Part shown: piece after piece, positions 16,506 through 24,840 of the stretch | Position numbering within the stretch: position 1 is the first letter of the stretch | Layout of the letters: every line of letters begins with the position of its first letter | Origin: Paenibacillus alginolyticus DSM 5050 = NBRC 15375 | Lineage (GTDB): Bacteria > Bacillota > Bacilli > Paenibacillales > NBRC-103111 | Direction of reading: 5' to 3' | Assembly (NCBI RefSeq): GCF_000422905.1 | Contig: NZ_AUGY01000034.1 | Span: 1 to 64,000 of the forward strand | Length of the DNA stretch: 64,000 bases | Program-made: the position numbers and the translations under genes | The notes under the pieces: model-generated | What the model was told of the DNA's origin: nothing | Database searches by the model: none | The model's input: only the letters and a program-made list of their open reading frames with translations

Positions 16506-16861
16506 TAACATGGTTATGGCCCATTTGCCTGGTAGGTTTTGGGGGATTCTTTGGTGCAATTTGCCGATTTCAGCTAGGGACATACATCGCAAACAGGTTC
16601 CCAAGTTCTATTCCGTATGGTACACTGACAATAAATCTTTTAGGTAGTTTTTTGCTTGGCCTGTTGATGAAGTATCATGCTTTTGACGATTGGAAACTGT
16701 TGATAGGTACGGGATTTATGGGTGCTTTCACCACATTTTCCACATTGAATCTCGAAAGCATTAAGCAGCTCCGTGCGGGACTGTGGCAAGCTTGGATCCT
16801 ATATACACTGCTCAGTTATACCGGTGGAATTCTACTGACATTCCTCGGATATTACATATAA
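16502..16861 (+). CDS. crcB: Fluoride channel subunit CrcB/Fluc 2
   Basis: Second Fluc-type protein, 119 residues: GFGGFFGAICRFQLG, GTLTINLLGSFLLGL and GTGFMGAFTTFSTLNLES. Starts in the stop codon of the first copy. Tandem CrcB genes of this kind usually encode the two halves of an inverted-topology heterodimer. A comparison of positive charges in the loops would be needed to prove opposite orientation here. Confidence 0.92.
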   Translation: MITWLWPICLVGFGGFFGAICRFQLGTYIANRFPSSIPYGTLTINLLGSFLLGLLMKYHAFDDWKLLIGTGFMGAFTTFSTLNLESIKQLRAGLWQAWILYTLLSYTGGILLTFLGYYI

Positions 16862-16887
16862 ACACTTACGAAGGAGTTATCAACGAC

Positions 16888-18186
16888 ATGAAAGCCATCG
16901 TGAAACCAACTGCCCATCTACAAGGGGAAATAAATGCTCTCTCCTCCAAAAATTACACAACCCGCTATTTGCTAATTGGAGCACTTGCAGACGGGACTAG
17001 CACTATCTATTATCCGGCTCATAGTGAAGATAGTGATGCCATGAGACGCTGTGTCCGTGATTTAGGCGCTATTATTGAAGAAGATGATGAGAAAATCGTT
17101 ATTACGGGTTTTGGTAAGCATCCCAAGCATGTGTCTGAACTTAATGTTGGGAATGCCGGCGCTGTGCTTCGCTTTTTGATGTCGACAGCCGCTTTTTGTC
17201 CGGATGTAACATTTGTAAACACATATCCCGAATCTCTGGGCAAGCGTCCGCATGATGACCTTATTGATACGTTGCAACAAATGGGTGTGAAAGTGCAACA
17301 TTCGAACGGACGTCTGCCGATAACTATTAAAGGGGGACACCCGCGCGGCGGCAAGCTCACAGTATCCGGTAATGTTAGTTCCCAGTTCCTTAGCTCTCTC
17401 TTATTTATGACACCGCTGCTAGAAGAGGATAGTGAGATTGAGGTACTGCATGATTTGAAATCCAAAATTATTGTAGGTCAAACACTGGAAGTACTAGAAC
17501 AGGCTGGTATTATTGTACATGCCAGCGAAGACCTTATGCATTACCGCATTCCAGGTAGACAATCCTACCAAGCCAAAGAATATGTCATTCAAGGCGATTA
17601 CCCAGGCTCTGCTGCGATTCTAGCAGCTGCGGCAGTGACGAATTCAGATGTACGTGTTCTTCGACTTGAAGAGAATAGCAAGCAGGGGGAGAAGGCTTGC
17701 GTGGATGTTCTGCGAGCAATGGGTGTCAATTTAACTCACGACAATGGTGTTGTGCATGTGAAAGGCAACCAAAAGCTGGTTGCTGGTGAGTTTGATGGAG
17801 ATCACTTTACAGATGCTGTGCTTGCAATGGTTGCAGCAGCTGTATTTGCAGAAGGCACTTCTCGTTTCTACAATGTTGAAAATTTACGTTATAAAGAGTG
17901 TGACCGTATCACCGATTATTTGAACGAGCTGCGTAAAGCCGGTGCTGATGTAGAAGAACGCCAAAGTGAAATTATCGTGCATGGTAAACCGCAAGGTGTC
18001 ACAGGTGGGGTCGAAATTAATGCTCATTTTGATCACAGAGTGATTATGGCTTTAACAGTTGTTGGTCTTCGTTCTGAAAAGGGTTTGATCATTCGAGATG
18101 CCCATCATGTGGCTAAATCCTACCCGCAGTACTTTGATCATTTACGTTCCATTGGTGCTCAGGTTGAACTTGTGAGTGAGACATAG
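16888..18186 (+). CDS. aroA: 3-phosphoshikimate 1-carboxyvinyltransferase (EPSP synthase), divergent glyphosate loop
   Basis: Joins shikimate 3-phosphate and phosphoenolpyruvate in the chorismate pathway. 432 residues with the two inverse beta-alpha barrels of the family. LSSKNYTTR (19-26) carries the Lys and Arg of the substrate site, and RYKECDRI carries the catalytic Glu. The glyphosate/PEP loop reads GNAGAVLRF at 88-96: the positions equal to E. coli Thr97 and Pro101 are Ala92 and Phe96. The frame is open upstream within crcB, but AAGGAG sits 9 bases before ATG 16888. The gene follows crcB2 by 26 bases and may be co-transcribed with it. Confidence 0.93.
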   Translation: MKAIVKPTAHLQGEINALSSKNYTTRYLLIGALADGTSTIYYPAHSEDSDAMRRCVRDLGAIIEEDDEKIVITGFGKHPKHVSELNVGNAGAVLRFLMSTAAFCPDVTFVNTYPESLGKRPHDDLIDTLQQMGVKVQHSNGRLPITIKGGHPRGGKLTVSGNVSSQFLSSLLFMTPLLEEDSEIEVLHDLKSKIIVGQTLEVLEQAGIIVHASEDLMHYRIPGRQSYQAKEYVIQGDYPGSAAILAAAAVTNSDVRVLRLEENSKQGEKACVDVLRAMGVNLTHDNGVVHVKGNQKLVAGEFDGDHFTDAVLAMVAAAVFAEGTSRFYNVENLRYKECDRITDYLNELRKAGADVEERQSEIIVHGKPQGVTGGVEINAHFDHRVIMALTVVGLRSEKGLIIRDAHHVAKSYPQYFDHLRSIGAQVELVSET

Positions 18187-18216
18187 ATTCCCAAAACAAC
18201 GAATGGGTGAGTCAGC

Positions 18217-19035
18217 ATGACGATTATTTGGCAGGGTTTAAAGGTGACGTTCGGTTTCTTCCTCGTTGCTGGACTTGTGTTTGCAAGCAGTGTATTTGCT
18301 GTATTGCTGTATGCCAAAGTGACTGGTAAAGAACCAGCTATATTTGCGTCCAATCCTGCGATACTTGCTCCCAAGCCTTCAGCATCCATAAAAGCAAATG
18401 AGGCTGCTTCTCCGTCGCCAGTTATCCAGATAAAAAAATCAGCAATGATTGATGCGCCTGTCTTCGCACAACTGCCTGAACTGCCAGCAGGTTGCGAAAT
18501 AACAAGTTTAACGATGCTGCTGCAGTATCGTGGTATTACAAAAAGCAAAATGGAACTTGCGGCGGAAATGCCTAAGGATGATACACCAGCGACCTTGAAT
18601 ACGGACGGTTCTATTGCTTATTGGGGAAATCCTAACACAGGTTTCGTAGGCGATGTAACTCGGAAGCAGAGAGGTTTTGGCATCTATCATGCCGGACTAT
18701 TTCCACTGTTGAAATCGTATATACCTCAAGCCATTGACATTACGGGTGAGTCCTTCGAATTATATGAGCAGCAAATTGCGAATGATATTCCGGTTATTAT
18801 TTGGACCACGATCGATTTCAACATACCTTACAAATGGGTAACTTGGGATACCCCGAAGGGACCAATCAAGACCACATATGCTGAACATGCTGTATTATTG
18901 GTAGGATATGATGAGAATAATGTATACTTGAATGATCCATTAAGCGGAAAAAAGCAATTGCAGGTAAACAAAACTCAGTTTATCGACAGTTGGACCGCAA
19001 TGGGGAAACAAGGTCTCACGTACCTGAAAAAATAG
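18217..19035 (+). CDS. Membrane-anchored C39-like (peptidase C39_2) protein
   Basis: 272 residues. One N-terminal membrane segment (about 10-33), an Ala/Pro/Ser linker, then a papain-like C39_2 domain: catalytic Cys93 in PAGCEITS, His224 in EHAVLLVGYD, and NDP at 239-241. The domain would be outside the cell. Substrate unknown; relatives include uncharacterised cysteine peptidases and amide transferases. Eleven bases separate it from the following CoA-binding protein gene, so both share a transcript ending at 19503. Confidence 0.82.
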   Translation: MTIIWQGLKVTFGFFLVAGLVFASSVFAVLLYAKVTGKEPAIFASNPAILAPKPSASIKANEAASPSPVIQIKKSAMIDAPVFAQLPELPAGCEITSLTMLLQYRGITKSKMELAAEMPKDDTPATLNTDGSIAYWGNPNTGFVGDVTRKQRGFGIYHAGLFPLLKSYIPQAIDITGESFELYEQQIANDIPVIIWTTIDFNIPYKWVTWDTPKGPIKTTYAEHAVLLVGYDENNVYLNDPLSGKKQLQVNKTQFIDSWTAMGKQGLTYLKK

Positions 19036-19046
19036 GAGGGAAACTG

Positions 19047-19475
19047 ATGGCGACTTTTGAAAATCCGTCAAGAGAGCACATTAAGGAGATCCTAGCGAGT
19101 GCGGGTAATATTGCCGTAGTTGGTTTGTCTGACAAACCAGATCGTACTTCGTATATGGTTTCCGCGGCAATGCAAAGCAGGGGATACCGAATTATTCCTG
19201 TCAATCCGAATGCCACAGAAATACTAGGCGAGAAATGCTACGCTTCTTTATCTGATATTCCAGAACCTGTGGATATCGTTAATGTGTTTCGCCGTGCTGA
19301 CCAAGTGGTTCCTGTCGCTGAAGAAGCTGTTAAAATTAAAGCGAAGGTTTTCTGGCTCCAGCTCGATATTGTGAATGAAGAAGCTGCACGTATTGCTAGC
19401 GAAGCTGGATTGGAAGTCATTATGGACCGCTGTATTAAAGTGGAAGATGCGATTCTAAATCCTCGAAATAATTAA
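19047..19475 (+). CDS. CoA-binding domain protein (YccU-like)
   Basis: Single Rossmann-type CoA-binding_2 domain, 142 residues: NIAVVGLSDKPDRTSYMVSAAMQSRGYRI near the N-terminus and VFWLQLDIVNEEAARIASEAGLEVIMDRC near the C-terminus, both typical of the YccU family, of unknown physiological role. AGGAGGG at 19034-19040 fixes the start at ATG 19047. Confidence 0.88.
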   Translation: MATFENPSREHIKEILASAGNIAVVGLSDKPDRTSYMVSAAMQSRGYRIIPVNPNATEILGEKCYASLSDIPEPVDIVNVFRRADQVVPVAEEAVKIKAKVFWLQLDIVNEEAARIASEAGLEVIMDRCIKVEDAILNPRNN

Positions 19476-19502
19476 AAATCAACGCACTTTGGACAAAACC
19501 CA

Positions 19503-19549
19503 AAAACCGCTTTTCTTTTACCAAATAGGTAAGGGAGAAGCGGTTTTCT
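19503..19549 (+). terminator. Bidirectional terminator between convergent genes
   Basis: AAAACCGCTTTTC pairs with GAGAAGCGGTTTT; an inner TACC/GGTA extends the stem. Serves the 19047 gene and the minus-strand 19562 gene. Confidence 0.9.
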
Positions 19550-19561
19550 GTATGTTTGGAA

Positions 19562-20128
19562 TTAGGCTTTTAATATATCATGGTCGACGTACCGTTCACC
19601 ATTTAACTCACTAATCACATTAATTGCGACTTTAGCGCCATCACCGGCCGTAACAATTGTATGCATACTGACGCCAGCCGAAGTGCCTGCTGCCCATACG
19701 CCCTTAAGGCTGGTGTTGCCTTGCGCATCTGCATCAACGACTGTTTTGATACGTGGTTCTGTTCCGGGCCTCGTTTGAATGCCTGCAGCTTCTGCAAGCT
19801 CAACGGACAGCCCTGTTGCAAGAATAACATGTTTTCCTTCGTACACTCCGTTGTCTGTTGTTACTTGGAAACCTTCTTCGGTTTTTGCCAATTGCTCCGC
19901 CTTGCCTTGTACGAATTCAGTCCCGAATTTAGCAGCTTGTTTCTTCCCGATTTCCACTAAATCAGGACCCGCTATCGCTTCTACACCATAATGATTCTCG
20001 ACCCAAGCTCGTTTAGTGACGCTTTGATTGTTGTCAATGACAAGCGTCTTTTTACCTGCTTTCGCTGTGAACAGGGCTGCACTAGATCCTGCTGGGCCTG
20101 CTCCAATAATAATAACGTCGTATGTCAT
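19562..20128 (-). CDS. Short FAD/NAD(P)-dependent oxidoreductase, thioredoxin-reductase-like, no CxxC
   Basis: 188 residues. FAD loop YDVIIIGAGPAGSSAALFTAKAG at the N-terminus, ATG motif VILATGLS in the middle and the second FAD motif GVWAAGTSAGVSMHTIVTAGDGAKVA at the end. Only the FAD domain is present; the NAD(P) domain and redox CxxC of thioredoxin reductases are absent. GGAGGAG upstream of ATG 20128 fixes the start, 12 codons inside the longest frame. Function unknown; it may need a partner for its electron donor. Confidence 0.8.
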   Translation of the reverse strand: MTYDVIIIGAGPAGSSAALFTAKAGKKTLVIDNNQSVTKRAWVENHYGVEAIAGPDLVEIGKKQAAKFGTEFVQGKAEQLAKTEEGFQVTTDNGVYEGKHVILATGLSVELAEAAGIQTRPGTEPRIKTVVDADAQGNTSLKGVWAAGTSAGVSMHTIVTAGDGAKVAINVISELNGERYVDHDILKA

Positions 20129-20312
20129 TACGGTAACTCCTCCTACAAAGAGAATGGGATACAATTGGATTATGGCATAGCTGATAATTCATAGTCAATT
20201 TTCCTTCGGACATCCCAATGGCTTCCATAAATAAAAAATCAACAAGCGGAGAGAATAAAAAAGGCCCCAAAAAAGGTGTCCAAAAATATGAGAGTCCGAG
20301 GAGGATTTACAC

Positions 20313-21017
20313 ATGTACAACAATACCAACAGCTTTGGGAATGCTTCCCAAGGTTATCAATTTTCACAAGGTTTTCAGGGGAATAATGCGCAATACCAAG
20401 GTTACCAAAAACAGTACCAACCTATAGGGGCTGTACAATCTTTCTATAATCAATCTAACGCTGGGCAAGCCAACCAAGGATTTAATCAAATGAATACTCC
20501 AGCATCTCAAGCAATTTCTCAAGAGTCTTTTCACACTGCGAATTATCGTGGAAATCAACCAGGCCATGATGCTTACAAACGTAGCGATTCTTCGATGCCA
20601 TCTCAACAACAACAGCAACAATCTAGCTTCCAAAGCGGATATTCTTCTTATATCCCAATGAATAACCAATTTGGATCAAACCAATCCCAACAATATGGTT
20701 ATTCATCCGCTCAACAACAACAACCATTTGTTTCGAGTCAGTACGGCAGTTCTGTACAGTCGAATCAACAACCATATGGACAAACTTACGTGTCACCAAA
20801 CGCTTTCCATACGGCAAACTATCGTGGGAATCAACCAGGGCATGATGCCAATTGGCGTAGTGATTCCTCGACACCTTCTCAGCAATCCTTCCAAAGTGGC
20901 TATGGATCACAGCAAAACATGCAGCAAAACATGCCACAACAATCGCTTCAATCTTTTAGTTCCGGATTTAATAATCCAAGCATGGGGCAACAATCCGGAT
21001 ATAATTCCTCGTTTTAA
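20313..21017 (+). CDS. Gln/Asn/Ser-rich low-complexity protein with a duplicated FHTANYRGNQPGHD module
   Basis: 234 residues, almost entirely Q, N, S, G, Y and F, with no predicted folded core, signal peptide or membrane segment. The phrase FHTANYRGNQPGHDA is present twice, near residues 73-87 and 165-179, each followed by a SDSS and a Q-rich stretch; the DNA of the two copies is diverged at third positions, so it is an old duplication under protein-level selection. RBS GAGGAGG. I recall similar modules in small Bacillales proteins, possibly spore-associated, but cannot name a function. A CATAAATA at 20226 could be a sporulation-sigma -10, without a convincing -35. Confidence 0.75.
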   Translation: MYNNTNSFGNASQGYQFSQGFQGNNAQYQGYQKQYQPIGAVQSFYNQSNAGQANQGFNQMNTPASQAISQESFHTANYRGNQPGHDAYKRSDSSMPSQQQQQQSSFQSGYSSYIPMNNQFGSNQSQQYGYSSAQQQQPFVSSQYGSSVQSNQQPYGQTYVSPNAFHTANYRGNQPGHDANWRSDSSTPSQQSFQSGYGSQQNMQQNMPQQSLQSFSSGFNNPSMGQQSGYNSSF

Positions 21018-21045
21018 TAGGGGAACCGTTTTGAATGAAATTACG

Positions 21046-21076
21046 AGCAGGTCGAACGCCGACCTGCTTATTTTGT
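21046..21076 (+). terminator. Terminator of the Q-rich protein gene
   Basis: AGCAGGTCG (21046-21054) and CGACCTGCT (21060-21068), followed by TATTTTGTTTT. Confidence 0.85.
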
Positions 21077-21077
21077 T

Positions 21078-21106
21078 TTGACAAACAGGCTAACAAGCTT
21101 TACGAT
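21078..21106 (+). promoter_or_regulatory. SigA promoter of the PTS operon
   Basis: TTGACA (21078-21083), 17 bases, TACGAT (21101-21106). Predicted start near 21113 gives a 100-base leader that holds the tandem-hairpin element. Confidence 0.75.
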
Positions 21107-21116
21107 TTGATAAGAG

Positions 21117-21205
21117 AGGGCTTATGCTTATGAGGTAGTTTTCTTCGAAAACGCTGAGCTTGTGCTTACGATGTCTGTTTTGCTAAAGCAAAATCTTAGG
21201 AGGTA
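21117..21205 (+). promoter_or_regulatory. Tandem-hairpin leader element in the PTS 5' UTR (copy 1)
   Basis: Order: TTATGCTTATGA (21122-21133); hairpin GTTTTC-TTC-GAAAAC (21138-21152); TGCTTACGATG (21163-21173); hairpin TTTTGCT-AA-AGCAAAA (21178-21193); CTTAGGAGG (21195-21203), which is the ribosome site of the PTS gene. The same order and nearly the same spacing occur upstream of the nuclease gene at 52122 on the other strand, with paired changes in the stems. It is not a known antiterminator of the GlcT type that I recognise. Probably an RNA element acting on translation. Confidence 0.65.
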
Positions 21206-21213
21206 GCATACGT

Positions 21214-23103
21214 TTGAACTGGATGGGGAACTTACAACAGCTTGGCCGCTCATTAATGCTGCCTACCATTGCGCTTCCTATCGCTGCTGTGTTGCTTCGT
21301 CTAGGGGATCTACCTTGGGATGTCATTCACGCATCTAGCTTAGGGGATATGCTGCTGTTGGCTGGGAATACGGTCTTCGATTATATACCAATTATTTTCG
21401 CTGTTGGTGTGGCGCTAGGCCTTACGGAAAGTGCTGGGATTGCTGGTTTATCAGCCATGCTGGGCTATTTTATGTTCACAAGACTAATTGAACATGAACT
21501 GGGGACTCAATTTCAACTGGGTGTACCGGGTGGGATATTAATTGGATTACTTGCTGCTATTATTTATCATCGCTGTAAAGAAATCAAGCTCCCGGAATAC
21601 ATACAATTTTTCGGTGGTCCCCGCATAGTTCCGCTTATTATGGGGCTGTCCACGCTTGTAGTGTCTTATATTATGATCACTATTGGCCCCTACTTAGAAA
21701 TGGGGATGGGCAAGCTTTCCAATTGGCTGCTTGGATTAGGCGGTATGGGTGCCTTTATTTATGGGATCGCGCACCGTCTTCTTGTACCGTCGGGTCTGCA
21801 TCATATTTTGAATAACTTTTTCTGGTTTCAAGTAGGTGCTTATCGTACGCCAACGGGACATATGGCTTATGGGGATTTACCTAGGTATTTTGCCGGGGAT
21901 CCGACGGCAGGTATGTACATGGCGGGATTGTATCCCATTATGATGTTTGCCCTCCCAGCAATCGCTTTTGCGATTATTGGAGAAGCGCGGGAAGATTTGA
22001 AACCGAAGATTAAAGCGACGTTCTTGACGGCAGCGCTAGCTTCTTTTTTAACCGGCGTCACGGAGCCTATTGAATTTGCCTTTCTCTTCGTAGCTCCGTA
22101 TTTATTTGTTATTCATGCGATTTTGTCTGGAGCAGCCATGTGGTTGGCTTATGAATTGAACATTCAACACGGTTTTTCTTATTCGGCCGGGGCCATCGAC
22201 TACGTCATTAATTTGCACCTATCGCATAACGGTTTATTGCTCATACCGATCGGTATCGTTTATGGGCTTCTCTACTATTTCTTGTTCCGCTGGGCTATTC
22301 GGCGGTTCCAGATTCCTACGCCCGGTAGAGAAGAAGGTTCTTCACTTGAAGAGTGGGCAGGCGATATTCCATATCGATCTCCACTCATTTTGCAAGCACT
22401 CGGTGGGAAAGACAATATTAAGAAGATTGAAGCCTGCATTACCAGATTGCGTCTTACACTTGCCAATGATCGTTTGATGGACATCACGGCATTACGACAC
22501 TTAGGAGCAGCAGGCGTCATCCGTCTTGGAGGAGGCAATGTTCAGGTCGTGTTCGGAACATTCTCAGAGCTAATTCGTGAAGAGATTATGAAAGTATTGC
22601 GCAAAGATATTCATGTGGTGTTATTTACTTCGCCAATGCAAGGACGCATGATTCCGATTGAAGAAGTGCCTGATCGTATCTTTGCTTCGCGTTTGGTAGG
22701 AAACGGCGTTGCTTTTATTCCCGAGAAAGGAGAACTGGTTTCTCCTGTTGCCGGGACCATTATGCACATTTATCCGACGATGCATGCCCTTGGCATCCTG
22801 ACCGAGGAAGGCTTGGAGGTCCTGCTGCACATTGGCATCGATACGTCTAGTTTGCCGGGTAAATGCTTTAATGCAGTAGTTAAAGAAGGCGATCACGTGG
22901 AACCGGGGCAACTGCTAGTTAAGTTTAACTATAATAAAGTTAAAAAATTCGCTTCATCGATGGCGACACCGATGATTATTACGAATCCCGATCTTGTTAA
23001 ATCTTGGAGCTTTGCTCCATTTAAAGCTGTCAAAAAAGGCCAAGGTTCTGTGATGTCTGTTGTCCTAAAGCCTACTAAACAATCGGGGGGGACGAATGGA
23101 TGA
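21214..23103 (+). CDS. PTS glucose/N-acetylglucosamine-type transporter, EIICBA
   Basis: Three-domain phosphotransferase permease, 629 residues: EIIC (about 1-365, many membrane helices, LGRSLMLPTIALPIAAVLL at the start, TGVTEPIEFAFLF near residue 285), EIIB (about 390-470, phosphocysteine in IEACITRLR) and EIIA (about 480-620, histidines in PTMHALGI and LLHIGIDT). It takes up and phosphorylates a hexose, glucose or GlcNAc most likely; I cannot separate them. The start is TTG 21214: the AGGAGG at 21198-21203 is correctly spaced only for it. Overlaps enzyme I by 4 bases. Confidence 0.9.
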   Translation: MNWMGNLQQLGRSLMLPTIALPIAAVLLRLGDLPWDVIHASSLGDMLLLAGNTVFDYIPIIFAVGVALGLTESAGIAGLSAMLGYFMFTRLIEHELGTQFQLGVPGGILIGLLAAIIYHRCKEIKLPEYIQFFGGPRIVPLIMGLSTLVVSYIMITIGPYLEMGMGKLSNWLLGLGGMGAFIYGIAHRLLVPSGLHHILNNFFWFQVGAYRTPTGHMAYGDLPRYFAGDPTAGMYMAGLYPIMMFALPAIAFAIIGEAREDLKPKIKATFLTAALASFLTGVTEPIEFAFLFVAPYLFVIHAILSGAAMWLAYELNIQHGFSYSAGAIDYVINLHLSHNGLLLIPIGIVYGLLYYFLFRWAIRRFQIPTPGREEGSSLEEWAGDIPYRSPLILQALGGKDNIKKIEACITRLRLTLANDRLMDITALRHLGAAGVIRLGGGNVQVVFGTFSELIREEIMKVLRKDIHVVLFTSPMQGRMIPIEEVPDRIFASRLVGNGVAFIPEKGELVSPVAGTIMHIYPTMHALGILTEEGLEVLLHIGIDTSSLPGKCFNAVVKEGDHVEPGQLLVKFNYNKVKKFASSMATPMIITNPDLVKSWSFAPFKAVKKGQGSVMSVVLKPTKQSGGTNG

Positions 23104-24839
23104 TCAGAGGAATAGGAGCGTCTTCAGGGATCGCAATGGGTCAGGCTTTTGTCATACCTACTTGGGAGTGGGATTTTCCTGAGAAAATGATTGATGTCAC
23201 CGATTTGTCTTATGAATTTGAACGTTTGTATGATGGTATTCGATCTTCCAAAGATGAGCTAGAGATCATTAAGCAAGAGATTAAGGATGTAGTAGGACAG
23301 GATCAAGCTTATATTTTTGATGCGCATTTGGCGATTTTGGAAGATCCCATTTTTATGAACGAGATTCAGGGGATTATTGAACTGCAGTACAAAGCGGCGG
23401 AAGTCGCTGTAAAAGAAGTTATCGATAAATTTGTCGATATGTTCAATCTCATTGACGACGAATATATGAAGGAACGAGCACTTGATATTAAAGATGTCGG
23501 AAACCGGCTTCTGAAACACTTGCTCGGCGATACAAGCTCAACAGTACCACCGATCGATCATCCATATATATTAGTCGCCAAAGAGCTAACGCCATCGCAA
23601 TTGGCTCACTTGGATCCGGCTAATGTGCTTGGACTGCTAACGATTCTCGGTGGCACACATTCGCACGTTTCCATTATGGCAAGAGCAATGTCCGTACCTT
23701 ATGTGCTCAGTTTGGAAGGGAAGCTTCTGCGGCCTATTCAAAATGGCGACTTCCTCATTATCGATGGACAAGAGGGTACCTTATACATTAATCCTGATAA
23801 AATAACGATTGAGCGGTATCAAGCACGCAAAAAGAATTGGCTCGAGTTCAAAGAAAGCTTGCAAGAGATAGCTGACGTTGCTCCAGTAACGTTGGATAAG
23901 AGCTATGTGAATTTACATGCCAATATCAATTCCGTGCTGGAAATCGATCAAGTTTTACGCAACGGGGCTTCTGGGGTAGGTCTATTTCGGACGGAATATC
24001 TGTACATGGACCGTGATTCACTTCCGAGCGAAGACGAGCAATATGAAGTATATCGTCATGCAGCGAGGCAGCTTAAAGGTCGCCCCATCGTCATCCGAAC
24101 GCTCGATATTGGCGGAGATAAGAAGCTTGATTATTTGCCGCTTGCAAAAGAAGATAATCCATTTCTTGGGTATCGGGCGATTCGTATCTCGCTGGACCGT
24201 AAAGATCTGTTTATGACGCAGCTTAGAGCGATTCTAAGGGCCAGCCATTACGGCAACGTGAAAATTATGTATCCTATGGTCACTTCACTAGATGAGGTGC
24301 GTCAGGCTAAAGCTCTGCTCGAGAAAGCTAAGGCGGAATTGTATGCACAAGGCTTGCCGTATAATGCAAACATCGAAGTTGGATTAACGATTGAAGTGCC
24401 CGCTGCAGCTCTTATCGCGGATGTCCTAGCAAGTGAAGTGAATTTTATGAGCATTGGAACCAATGATCTTGTTCAATATGTATTAGCAGTGGACAGGATG
24501 AACGAAAACATCGCGCATTTATATAATCCCTATCATCCGGCAGTTATTAGGCTTCTTAAACATGTGATCGACTCGGCCAAAAGTGTAGGAATTCCCGTAG
24601 GCGTTTGCGGTGAAATGGCGGGTGACATCCGAGCGCTTCCGATTTGGCTGGGATTGGGAATTGAAGAACTTAGTATTTCCGTGCAGACACTGTTACAAGT
24701 GAAACACCGTTTATTAAGCAGCGACGCTAAAAAGTGCAAACAGTTAGTCAATGAAATTCTAGTGTGCAAAACAAGTGATGAAATCATAGAACTGCTTGCT
24801 CAAACCGAACAAACAGAATCCATTGTAGGAGGAAATTAG
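23100..24839 (+). CDS. ptsI: PTS enzyme I (phosphoenolpyruvate-protein phosphotransferase)
   Basis: Transfers phosphate from PEP to HPr. 579 residues. The phosphohistidine is His189, the same number as in E. coli, in GGTHSHVSIMAR; the usual GGRTSH is altered to GGTHSH. Downstream are GLFRTEYLYMDRD, the PEP site FMSIGTNDLVQY and the catalytic Cys in VCGEMAGD. It starts inside the stop codon of the EIICBA gene and is not beside an HPr gene, unlike the usual ptsHI order, so this may be a dedicated or second enzyme I. A paralogue elsewhere in the genome would settle that. Confidence 0.92.
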   Translation: MIRGIGASSGIAMGQAFVIPTWEWDFPEKMIDVTDLSYEFERLYDGIRSSKDELEIIKQEIKDVVGQDQAYIFDAHLAILEDPIFMNEIQGIIELQYKAAEVAVKEVIDKFVDMFNLIDDEYMKERALDIKDVGNRLLKHLLGDTSSTVPPIDHPYILVAKELTPSQLAHLDPANVLGLLTILGGTHSHVSIMARAMSVPYVLSLEGKLLRPIQNGDFLIIDGQEGTLYINPDKITIERYQARKKNWLEFKESLQEIADVAPVTLDKSYVNLHANINSVLEIDQVLRNGASGVGLFRTEYLYMDRDSLPSEDEQYEVYRHAARQLKGRPIVIRTLDIGGDKKLDYLPLAKEDNPFLGYRAIRISLDRKDLFMTQLRAILRASHYGNVKIMYPMVTSLDEVRQAKALLEKAKAELYAQGLPYNANIEVGLTIEVPAAALIADVLASEVNFMSIGTNDLVQYVLAVDRMNENIAHLYNPYHPAVIRLLKHVIDSAKSVGIPVGVCGEMAGDIRALPIWLGLGIEELSISVQTLLQVKHRLLSSDAKKCKQLVNEILVCKTSDEIIELLAQTEQTESIVGGN

Positions 24840-24840
24840 C

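Noticed and set aside
20540-20850. Direct DNA repeats resembling a repeat array
   Set aside because: They are in frame and code for the duplicated FHTANYRGNQPGHD module; only two copies, unequal spacing, no CRISPR.
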